A stretch of 11,074 nt of DNA from JANRKT01 sp033763355 (GTDB taxonomy: Bacteria; Bacteroidota; Bacteroidia; Chitinophagales; Chitinophagaceae), in contig JANRKT010000260.1 of NCBI GenBank assembly GCA_033763355.1, positions 1 through 11,074 of the forward strand, written 5' to 3'. A program made the translations under genes and the position numbers. Under the pieces are notes generated by a model that had not been told where the DNA came from, searched no databases, and saw nothing but the letters and a program-made list of their open reading frames with translations. The first letter of the stretch is position 1. Each line of letters begins with the position of its first letter. Positions 1 to 5,482 of the stretch are shown piece after piece.

Positions 1-1085
1 ACCAACGCACTTCTTACATGCAATAAGAAAATAAAAAGCACCAGGCACACGATGATGATTTCTTCAATAACTGCTTCTTTTAATGTGGCAATGGTTGCTT
101 CGATGAGATCGGAGCGGTCATAAGCTGCTTTAAACTTTACACCCGGTGGTAATCCTTTTTCCACGTCGGTTATTTTTACTTTCACCCGGTCAATTACATC
201 CTTTGCATTTTCACCATAACGCATCACCACAATGCCACCCACTTTTTCGCCTTCCCCGTTTTCTTCAATGATGCCGAGACGAAGCTCACCACCCATTTGC
301 ACTGATCCAATATCTTTAATGCGTACCGGTATAGAGTTGATGGTGGTGATGGGAATTTCTTCGATTTGCCTGATGTCTTTGATGTATCCTAATCCACGGA
401 TAATATAACCGATATCGGATTGCTCAAATTTTCTTCCGCCAACATCATTATTATTCACTTTGATTTTATTGACCACATCCATCAATGGAATATTATAATA
501 CTGCAGCTTTACGGGATCGGCCACCACCTGGTATTGTTTCTGAAATCCGCCGAATGAAGCCACTTCACTCACCCCTTCCACCGTTTGCAACGCAAAACGG
601 ATATACCAATCCTGCAATGCTCTCAGTTCACCCAAGTCGTAACCGGGAGCCTCTAATGTGTACCAATAAACATGACCAAGACCTGTGCCATCGGGACCCA
701 ATGTGGGAGTTACGCCCTGCGGTAATAAACGCTGTGCGGAATTCAATCTTTCCAATACCCGTGTTCTTGCCCAATAGATGTCGGCATCATCATTAAAAAT
801 TACAAACACAAAGCTCATTCCGAACATACTGTTGGCCCTTATGTTCTTCACCTTGGGTATGCCCTGCAGATTACTCACCAACGGATAAGTTACCTGGTCT
901 TCGATGATCTGAGGATTGCGTCCCATCCATTCAGTGAAAATGATAACCTGGTTTTCTGACAGGTCAGGAATGGCATCTACAGGTGTTGTTTTAACTGCAT
1001 AAACGCCATACACAACTGTTGCTGCAGCTATCAGTAAAACGATAAGCCGGTTTCGCAACGCCGCTTCAATAAGTTTTGAAACCAT
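1..1085 (-). CDS. cusA: CusA/CzcA-family heavy-metal RND efflux pump, N-terminal part (cut by window edge)
   Basis: Inner-membrane proton-driven pump of the heavy-metal RND family. Such pumps export Cu(I)/Ag(I) or divalent cations through a periplasmic adaptor and an outer-membrane channel. I translated 361 codons from the ATG at 1085. A first membrane helix (about residues 13-31) is followed by VDAIPDLSENQVIIFTEW, then PQIIEDQVTYPL, YWARTRVLERL, LGPDGTGLG, ELRALQDW and GGxxxQYQVVADP, in the order found in E. coli CusA. The frame enters the second helix (residues about 344-357) at the window edge. The substrate-binding methionines and proton-relay residues lie outside, so copper/silver rather than zinc/cobalt is inferred from CusA-like motifs and the Cys-rich neighbours. 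The gene starts 90 bases after the triple metal-binding-domain gene and has a hairpin in its leader. Bacteroidota homologues are often fused to an outer-membrane factor at the C terminus; that cannot be seen here. Confidence 0.93.
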   Translation of the reverse strand, partial: MVSKLIEAALRNRLIVLLIAAATVVYGVYAVKTTPVDAIPDLSENQVIIFTEWMGRNPQIIEDQVTYPLVSNLQGIPKVKNIRANSMFGMSFVFVIFNDDADIYWARTRVLERLNSAQRLLPQGVTPTLGPDGTGLGHVYWYTLEAPGYDLGELRALQDWYIRFALQTVEGVSEVASFGGFQKQYQVVADPVKLQYYNIPLMDVVNKIKVNNNDVGGRKFEQSDIGYIIRGLGYIKDIRQIEEIPITTINSIPVRIKDIGSVQMGGELRLGIIEENGEGEKVGGIVVMRYGENAKDVIDRVKVKITDVEKGLPPGVKFKAAYDRSDLIEATIATLKEAVIEEIIIVCLVLFIFLLHVRSAL

Positions 1086-1101
1086 GATGATTCAATTGAA
1101 G

Positions 1102-1151
1102 AAGCAACAGACAATGGGCAATGAGTGTATTCTTTAAATTGTCTGCTGCTT
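1102..1151 (-). promoter_or_regulatory. 14-bp hairpin in the leader of the RND pump gene
   Basis: On the minus strand, AAGCAGCAGACAAT (1151-1138) pairs with ATTGTCTGTTGCTT (1115-1102) across a 22-base loop. The single departure from perfect complementarity is a G.U pair in the minus-strand RNA (positions 1146 and 1107), but an A/C mismatch on the other strand. This suggests the structure matters in the sense transcript. It ends 16 bases before the pump ATG. A perfect 10-base palindrome TTCAATTGAA (1091-1100) lies between hairpin and start. No U-run follows, so a plain terminator is less likely than an RNA stability, processing or translation-control element, or a DNA operator. Confidence 0.55.
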
Positions 1152-1175
1152 ACTGTTCAAAAAACCTTTAACTAA

Positions 1176-1625
1176 TCAATGCTGGTGCCCGGAATGATCT
1201 TCTTTCTTTTTTTCAACCAGGTCCATATTACATTTAGGGCATTTACCCGATTTATCACTTGCCACATCGGGATGCATGGAACAGGTGTAACCAATAGTTG
1301 TCTGCTTTGAACCTTTTCTGTCAACAACCAATTTTGAACTGCATTTAGAGCATTTACCTGGTTTGTTACTCACCACTTCGGCATGGATGGGGCAGGTGTA
1401 ATTTTTTGTGACTTCACGTTTCATCTTTTCCTTTAGACTTAGTTCCAGTTTCATTCCACATTTGGAACAATAGCCTTCTTTTTCACTCGTAACATCAGAG
1501 TGCTTAGGGCATGTATAAAAGGTAATGTGTTGCGCAGTGTCTTTTCTGCCGGCTTTTTCCTGGGAAAAGACAGTAATAGTCATGATGGAAAGTGCTGCCA
1601 TCAACAGCATTTTAAGTGATCTCAT
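1176..1625 (-). CDS. Secreted protein with three heavy-metal-binding (HMBD-type) repeats
   Basis: A 149-residue exported protein with a signal peptide (about residues 1-21, ending VFSQ) and three copies of a 25-residue zinc-ribbon-like unit, YTCxxH(x10)CxKC(x2)L, at residues 37-61, 76-100 and 113-137. This is the heavy-metal-binding domain often found at the N terminus of CusB-type adaptors or in standalone periplasmic proteins. Metal ligands are C39/H42/C53/C56 with M58, C78/H81/C92/C95, and C115/H118/C129/C132 with M134. The middle copy has Ser-Ser where the others have Gly-Met or Asn-Met, so it lacks the methionine. A His-rich tail (HSGHQH) closes the protein. Lying just before the RND pump gene, it probably captures or buffers metal in the periplasm for the pump. 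Substrate and direct contact with the pump are inference. Confidence 0.88.
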   Translation of the reverse strand: MRSLKMLLMAALSIMTITVFSQEKAGRKDTAQHITFYTCPKHSDVTSEKEGYCSKCGMKLELSLKEKMKREVTKNYTCPIHAEVVSNKPGKCSKCSSKLVVDRKGSKQTTIGYTCSMHPDVASDKSGKCPKCNMDLVEKKKEDHSGHQH

Positions 1626-1662
1626 TTTAAGGATTTTTAATGTTAAGGAATACTTGAAGAAA

Positions 1663-1706
1663 CGGTATCAAAAAGTACCGATAGCCCGGCAGAAGACTGT
1701 CCGGCT
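1663..1706 (-). terminator. Pair of short hairpins after the HYC/CC/PP gene (weak terminator candidate)
   Basis: An imperfect stem at 1683-1706 (AGCC...GGCT outer arms, loop of four) is followed in the minus direction by CGGTA/TACCG (1676-1680 and 1663-1667), whose loop contains five T. The order, GC-rich hairpin then T-run, suits transcription from the gene ending at 1726. The stem carries internal mismatches, so this is tentative. Confidence 0.3.
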
Positions 1707-1725
1707 TATAAAGAGGGGATCAATT

Positions 1726-2118
1726 CTAAATCAGGAAAGTTCTTTTAAAAAGATAAACAGCTACACCGCTCCGCCGGGGTGGTGAATTATCAGAAGAGTT
1801 TTCTTCCGGAAGAGAAGAAACAATAGTTAAAGACAGATCAGCTTTATGTGGAATAAAGGCTACGCTGGTGCAGCCGGTGAAATAAAAAAAGTTTTCGGCA
1901 ATTTTCTGGTCATCATCGCTTTTGATAAAAGTATGCTCATCCTTACAGCAGCCAGTTGCATCCTTTTCATCCATTCCGCATTCCCCGCATGCTTTTGTTT
2001 GGTCATAGCCAAAGCCCCAATCAGCAAGCTCTCCCATACAGTAATGCAAATGAACTACAGCACCAGTGGAAGTGCCAATATAAAGGAAGGCTAATATGGC
2101 TATAAAGAATTTTTTCAT
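1726..2118 (-). CDS. HYC/CC/PP-type small secreted protein, copy 1
   Basis: A 130-residue protein with an N-terminal hydrophobic export signal (residues about 4-20). It carries the signature of a Bacteroidota-restricted small-protein family that I recall as the HYC_CC_PP family: HYCMG at 25-29, CGECGM at 44-49, GCCKDE at 56-61 and SPPRRSG at 112-118. No biochemical function is known to me. The Cys/His/Met cluster just after the signal, a further cysteine at 83 and the metal-resistance neighbours point to periplasmic copper binding or sensing, which is inference. It is a paralogue of the gene at 5027-5407, with the HYC and CxxC motifs at identical residue numbers. A 219-base gap with a possible terminator separates it from the upstream thioredoxin gene, so it may have its own promoter, though I found no TAnnTTTG box there. 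Confidence 0.85.
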   Translation of the reverse strand: MKKFFIAILAFLYIGTSTGAVVHLHYCMGELADWGFGYDQTKACGECGMDEKDATGCCKDEHTFIKSDDDQKIAENFFYFTGCTSVAFIPHKADLSLTIVSSLPEENSSDNSPPRRSGVAVYLFKRTFLI

Positions 2119-2138
2119 TTGACCTGAGACTATTATGT

Positions 2139-2149
2139 AGCCAATGGCT
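2139..2149. promoter_or_regulatory. Small palindrome upstream of HYC/CC/PP copy 1
   Basis: AGCCAATGGCT is a perfect palindrome of five-base arms around one base, 21 bases before the ATG at 2118. It could be part of an operator, but short palindromes occur by chance. Otherwise the 219-base gap 2119-2337 shows only AT-rich DNA and the hairpin at 2292-2325. Confidence 0.2.
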
Positions 2150-2291
2150 TTTTATAGTTAATCAAAAAAAAGGTTTTACTCCCGGGATAGCCATGACAAA
2201 AGTCAGATGATTTTATGATATTACTTAGATTTTAGTTATCATAACCTGAGGTGATCCTGCCTGCAAATAAACCGTACTTCTAAATAAAGTT

Positions 2292-2325
2292 ATCCTGGTT
2301 TCATTTCGACAGGAAAAGCCAGGAT
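2292..2325 (-). terminator. Hairpin after the thioredoxin gene
   Basis: In the minus direction ATCCTGG (2325-2319) pairs with CCAGGAT (2298-2292), and inner TTTC/GAAA segments can extend the stem. It lies 12 bases after the thioredoxin stop. The following sequence (AACTTTATTTAG) is only moderately T-rich, so it may be a weak terminator or a 3'-end stabilising hairpin. Confidence 0.4.
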
Positions 2326-2337
2326 CAGTTCACGGGC

Positions 2338-2826
2338 CTATTGCGAAATTAGTTTTTTAATCTTCCCCTCCAGTTGTCTGCCATGCATATTTATACCCGC
2401 AATCTTCCCTTTCTTATCCAGAAGAAATGAAGCCGGAATGGCATCCACACCATATACAATTGTTGACTCAGCATTCCATCCTTTGTCATCAATCACCTGT
2501 TTCCAGGTTAACTGATCCTGCCTGATGGCATTTTGCCAGATATCCTTTTTGTTGTCTATGGATACGCCGAGAATTTCAAAGCCCTTGTCTTTGTATTTGC
2601 CATATAATTCAAGGAGCTTTGGATTGTTTGCCCGGCATGGCACACACCAGCTTGCCCAGAAATCTATCAGTACCACTTTGCCTTTAAACTCTGATAAACG
2701 GAAGCTGTTGCCATCAGCATCTTCCAGTTTTATTTCAGGAGCAGCCTGCCCGGGTTTAACCTGGGCATAAACAGTTCCACTCACCAGCACTAAAATATAT
2801 AAGGCAAAATTTTTCACCTGCAACAT
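2338..2826 (-). CDS. TlpA/ResA-like periplasmic thiol-disulfide oxidoreductase
   Basis: A 162-residue thioredoxin-fold protein exported by a signal peptide (residues 1-21, ...VYAQ). Family marks in order are PGQAAPEIKLEDADG (25-39), the strand VVLIDFWASW (51-60), the active site C61-V-P-C64, and the cis-proline loop AIPASFLLD (129-137, P131). This is the TlpA/ResA/AhpC-TSA group, which reduces or protects cysteine pairs in envelope proteins. The length is normal for a single-domain member without a membrane anchor. Its place among Cys-rich secreted metal-binding proteins suggests that it keeps their CxxC sites reduced and able to bind metal; this is inference. A general role in cytochrome c or copper-centre maturation is the alternative. 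It follows the outer-membrane protein gene by 64 bases. Confidence 0.92.
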   Translation of the reverse strand: MLQVKNFALYILVLVSGTVYAQVKPGQAAPEIKLEDADGNSFRLSEFKGKVVLIDFWASWCVPCRANNPKLLELYGKYKDKGFEILGVSIDNKKDIWQNAIRQDQLTWKQVIDDKGWNAESTIVYGVDAIPASFLLDKKGKIAGINMHGRQLEGKIKKLISQ

Positions 2827-2890
2827 TCCTTTTTGGTAAACAATCCTTTTATAAACCTGATAACGGATAATATCGCTTTATTCACTAAAA

Positions 2891-3778
2891 TCATTTGTTC
2901 TTCCCAAATACGTTCAGAAAATTATACTCAAAACGCAGCAGCCAGCTGCTTTTATTGAAACGCAAAGTATTTCCGCTTATTTGTGTGCGGTATGCAAGGT
3001 CAAGCCTCGAAATACTGTTAAAGATAAATTGTATGGCCGGAACAGCATCTATAAAATATCCCTTCCTGTCCAAACCTGCAGCGCCAAGAAATTCAACATA
3101 CAGGTTCAGGTTGGTCTGATCGTAATTTTTATATTCCCTGGGCAAGAGCAAATAACCGGCAGAGAAAGAATAATTGACTGCACGGTTGGTTAATCCGGAT
3201 TCTTTTGGGCGGCTGCTATTTTTCCAGCGGTTGGTATAAGAAGCAGAACCTGAAACAGCCAGTTTATGAAACAATTGCGTGGCGACAATTCCTGTATTGA
3301 AACCTGAATTGTTACCATCCAGTTCAATTTCGTTGCTGTAATACCGGTGTTCTTCTTCATGAATAACACCGCCGCCCATATCATGTATCTCCGTATGGCT
3401 TATGGCATTGGGATTATTAATGACAGTTATTTTACCAAATGCTGCCATACGAAAATGCGAATGCACATCGTCAATAGAAAGAAACCTGTATTTGGCATAC
3501 AACCCCGCGCCTTCAAAACGAAACTGTTTTTGAAACATATTGGACGCATACAGGTTGGCATGAACCATTAAATGTTTACTGATGCCGAACATCATTTCGG
3601 GTTCAAGCCTGTAATCGTATTTTCCGTCGGGCTCCATTTTCATCAGGCGGTTGGTAAGCCTTACCCCAAAACTTCCCGTTGCCATATTGCTGGCAGGCTC
3701 CGTTACAATATAAAGTTCCTGCGACTGTAATAATGTGCCTGATAATATGAATATGATAATGATTAAGAGTTTCGTCAT
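2891..3778 (-). CDS. Predicted outer-membrane beta-barrel protein
   Basis: A 295-residue protein with a signal peptide (residues 1-20, a run of Ile/Leu then LLQSQ). The rest is alternating polar/hydrophobic stretches rich in Tyr, Phe, Asn and Gly, for example LMVHANLYASNMF, GLYAKYRF, KLAVSGSASYTNRW, NYSFSAGYLL, LNLYVEFLGAAG and WLLRFEYNFLNVF. That pattern is typical of an outer-membrane barrel of about 12 strands. There is an unusual His/Glu/Asp-rich segment at residues 111-155 (DMGGGVIHEEEHRYYSNE within it), which may be an external loop or metal-contacting site. I do not recognise a named family. Position between HMA and thioredoxin genes suggests a role in metal export across, or sensing at, the outer membrane. 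The start is the first ATG before a clear signal peptide. Confidence 0.72.
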   Translation of the reverse strand: MTKLLIIIIFILSGTLLQSQELYIVTEPASNMATGSFGVRLTNRLMKMEPDGKYDYRLEPEMMFGISKHLMVHANLYASNMFQKQFRFEGAGLYAKYRFLSIDDVHSHFRMAAFGKITVINNPNAISHTEIHDMGGGVIHEEEHRYYSNEIELDGNNSGFNTGIVATQLFHKLAVSGSASYTNRWKNSSRPKESGLTNRAVNYSFSAGYLLLPREYKNYDQTNLNLYVEFLGAAGLDRKGYFIDAVPAIQFIFNSISRLDLAYRTQISGNTLRFNKSSWLLRFEYNFLNVFGKNK

Positions 3779-3860
3779 AAATTATTTTTTGAATACAGCT
3801 GACAAATAGCTGCACCCGGACCCGGCATGACAGGGCAAATGCGACAATAGCATTGCATTA

Positions 3861-4361
3861 TTAAATAGTTACGTGATATACCCTTTGCTGGTTCGCTCCG
3901 GCAACAGCTTTACTCAATGTATATTTCTTAAGCTCCTTAGCCAGCACAAAGTTCTTGTCCACCACTTTTATTTTGTGTTCTCCGTTCAGCATTTGTTCCT
4001 TAACGTTTATAAACCTGAGCTTTACCCCGCCAAAAGCGACACTCTCCTCATTTTTTATTTTCTGGTTGCTGAAAGCAGTATATACCCAAAGGCTGGCAAC
4101 CGAAAATCCTGCATTTTCTACTTTGCGGCGCATGGCATCAAAATCTACTTCCGCACCATTTTTAAAAGAAATATCAAACTGGTTCTTATTCAGATCTGTC
4201 TTAACCGTTTCAATAAAGGGAAGTGTTTTCAATGCCTTGTTAATGGCATTGCTGCACATGGAGCAGGTAAGCCCGCTTGCCTGCAGCTCTGCTTTTTTAA
4301 ACTGTGCTGTTGCAGATACTGCGCACAGCAAAAACAAACTGTAAAAAAATATTTTTTTCAT
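3861..4361 (-). CDS. Secreted HMA-domain metallochaperone-like protein with C-terminal extension
   Basis: The ATG at 4361 is chosen because it begins a standard signal peptide (MKKIFFYSLFLLCAVSATAQ). The same frame stays open for 37 more codons upstream, but that stretch is non-coding in character and overlaps the previous gene. The 166-residue product has an HMA (MerP/CopZ-like) fold at about residues 22-90, with the metal loop GLTCSMC (C33, C36) and the C-terminal FSVASL strand. Such domains bind Cu(I), Ag(I), Hg(II) or Zn(II) and pass the metal to partners. Unlike the usual 70-residue chaperone it continues for about 76 residues (GGVKLRFINVKEQM..., ending RVYHVTI) with no cysteine. I do not recognise that part, which looks like a second small beta domain. 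Export places it in the periplasm rather than in the cytosol with CopZ. Confidence 0.85.
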   Translation of the reverse strand: MKKIFFYSLFLLCAVSATAQFKKAELQASGLTCSMCSNAINKALKTLPFIETVKTDLNKNQFDISFKNGAEVDFDAMRRKVENAGFSVASLWVYTAFSNQKIKNEESVAFGGVKLRFINVKEQMLNGEHKIKVVDKNFVLAKELKKYTLSKAVAGANQQRVYHVTI

Positions 4362-4378
4362 TATTAAAACTTTTAAAA

Positions 4379-4406
4379 GGCGCCCCCTTGTTACTAAGGG
4401 AGCACC
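4379..4406 (-). terminator. GC-rich hairpin between the two HMA genes
   Basis: In the minus-strand RNA an 11-bp stem (GGTGCTCCCTT pairing with AAGGGGGCGCC, two G.U pairs) closes a six-base loop AGTAAC and is followed directly by TTTTAAAAGTTTT. It sits 14 bases after the stop of the Cys-rich gene and 17 bases before the next ATG. It fits an intrinsic terminator or attenuator that would make the Cys-rich gene more abundant than the genes after it. Confidence 0.55.
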
Positions 4407-4420
4407 CTTGTTATTGTGAA

Positions 4421-4912
4421 TTATGATTTGCAGCAACCTTGTTCTTTGCACTGCGTCATGTCTTTGCAGCAATCTTTGCCCTTCTCACATTTTCCGTCTG
4501 CACAGCAGGAAGCGGTTGCATCTTTTTTGCAACAGTCTTTTCTATCGCTGCAGCCGGCGTTTGCATCGTTGCTGCCGGCGTTTCTGTCATACTGGCAACA
4601 GGTATGTAATTTATTATATGCATCGTCGCTTGCAGTAAAATCTTTTGTATCATAACCAGCCGCAGCAATCAACTGCTGTATCTTCTGGCTGTTTGTTTTC
4701 TTACTGTTGTAAGAAACGGCAAGAACTTTGGTTTCCGTATTCCAGTCAGCAACAGAAGCTCCTGCATTTTTTGCAGCAGTTTCAATGTTTTTTTTACACA
4801 TGCCGCAATTGCCCCATACTTTGATGTTTTCTTTTTTTGCAGTTTGGGCAAAAGAAATTGTACAGCATGACATGATAAATAAAAATGATAATACAATATG
4901 TTGTGCTTTCAT
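4421..4912 (-). CDS. Secreted HMA-domain protein with a 13-cysteine metallothionein-like tail
   Basis: A 163-residue exported protein. The signal peptide is residues 1-23; it contains IMSC at 13-16, so a lipoprotein signal is possible instead of cleavage after FAQ. An HMA domain follows at about 29-92, with the metal loop NCGMC (C36, C39) and the helix QKIQQLIAAAGYD. Next comes a CCQYDR motif (105-110), which I recall from Bacteroidota HMA proteins. The C terminus carries 13 Cys in 59 residues: 105, 106, 121, 127, 128, 136, 137, 142, 148, 149, 155, 160 and 161, many as KDCCK-type pairs, interspersed with Lys and Asp. That tail resembles a small metallothionein and should bind several soft-metal ions. 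The likely role is a periplasmic or lipid-anchored copper sink that also exchanges metal through its HMA loop. Metal identity is inferred. Confidence 0.85.
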   Translation of the reverse strand: MKAQHIVLSFLFIMSCCTISFAQTAKKENIKVWGNCGMCKKNIETAAKNAGASVADWNTETKVLAVSYNSKKTNSQKIQQLIAAAGYDTKDFTASDDAYNKLHTCCQYDRNAGSNDANAGCSDRKDCCKKDATASCCADGKCEKGKDCCKDMTQCKEQGCCKS

Positions 4913-4981
4913 GATGTTTGATTTTTAGCTGATAAAACAAATACGATCAATACAACCGGTCATATCCTTTACAGGATTACC

Positions 4982-5012
4982 AAAAAAAACAGGCTAACCC
5001 GGCCTGATAGCC
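4982..5012 (-). terminator. Intrinsic terminator after HYC/CC/PP copy 2
   Basis: Minus-strand RNA: CAGGC (5006-5002) pairs with GCCTG (4994-4990) around a seven-base loop, and an overlapping alternative pairs GGCTA (5012-5008) with TAGCC (4996-4992). Eight consecutive U (4989-4982) follow directly. It is 14 bases past the stop codon at 5027. This is the clearest terminator in the left part and separates copy 2 from the HMA genes, although some read-through is possible. Confidence 0.75.
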
Positions 5013-5026
5013 AGCTTTACCCTGCA

Positions 5027-5407
5027 TCAAATCCTGAAAACACAATTTTTTATACAAAGAGAAGGTTCCCCATATCCGGGAGGAGAGTGATTCTTCAGAT
5101 GGGATACTGAAGACAAGCTTGTGAAAGACCAGCTTAACGGGTAATGGTAAACTTCATTTAAGGCAGGAAGGGAAGATATTTCAGCCTGTACATGTGCAGC
5201 CTGGTGTGAATCCTGCAGCTTTATTACTTTTACTTCATCATTGCAGCACCCGGTATTTTCCATACCACATTTGCCGCATTTATTTGCCTGTGTTTTGCCC
5301 AGTGTTATCTCTGCAATTTTACCCATGCAGTAATGAAAATTCATTACCACCCCACTGCTAACAGAGAGGTAAATAACTACAAGAAATATGGCCTGGAGTT
5401 TCTTCAT
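5027..5407 (-). CDS. HYC/CC/PP-type small secreted protein, copy 2
   Basis: A 126-residue paralogue of the protein at 1726-2118. HYCMG is at 25-29, CGKCGM at 44-49, GCCNDE at 53-58 and HSPPGYG at 107-113. The N-terminal signal (MKKLQAIFLVVIYLSVSSGVV) and the motif spacing up to C47 are identical in register to copy 1. The spacer between GCC and PP differs in sequence and carries three histidines near 68-72 (SHQAAH) and one at 88. The ATG at 5407 is preferred over an in-frame ATG at 5464, because the longer version adds a charged, non-signal leader and would begin upstream of the promoter seen at 5416-5446. Function is unknown; metal binding is inferred from ligand-rich motifs and location. 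It appears to be a single-gene unit ended by the terminator at 4982-5012. Confidence 0.83.
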   Translation of the reverse strand: MKKLQAIFLVVIYLSVSSGVVMNFHYCMGKIAEITLGKTQANKCGKCGMENTGCCNDEVKVIKLQDSHQAAHVQAEISSLPALNEVYHYPLSWSFTSLSSVSHLKNHSPPGYGEPSLCIKNCVFRI

Positions 5408-5415
5408 TAACTGGA

Positions 5416-5446
5416 CAAAATTAAGGCGAATTTCCACTTTGTGCAA
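5416..5446 (-). promoter_or_regulatory. Bacteroidota-type promoter of HYC/CC/PP copy 2
   Basis: Minus strand: TAATTTTG (5423-5416) matches the -7 box TAnnTTTG exactly, and TTG (5446-5444) lies 20 bases upstream as the -33 element. Transcription would start only a few bases before the ATG at 5407, giving an almost leaderless mRNA. Confidence 0.5.
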
Positions 5447-5482
5447 CAAGTATTTGTTAAACAACCGACAGTTACAACAGCT

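Noticed and set aside
485..796. Plus-strand open frame of 103 codons
   Set aside because: It is antisense to the well-conserved RND pump coding sequence and its translation has no signal, domain or helix pattern.
2119..2337. Possible small gene, riboswitch or promoter in the 219-base gap
   Set aside because: No ORF with coding character, no TAnnTTTG box and no riboswitch core was visible. Only a short palindrome and a weak hairpin are reported.
3873..4367. Plus-strand open frame of 164 codons opposite the HMA gene
   Set aside because: The minus strand encodes a clear signal peptide and HMA domain here. The plus-strand Cys/His content is a shadow of the opposite codons.
4362..4472. N-terminal extension of the HMA protein (37 extra codons)
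   Set aside because: It would overlap the preceding gene, include the hairpin at 4379-4406 and bury the signal peptide.
5408..5464. N-terminal extension of HYC/CC/PP copy 2 (19 extra codons)
   Set aside because: The paralogue starts at MKK directly before the signal peptide, and the best promoter lies inside the extension.
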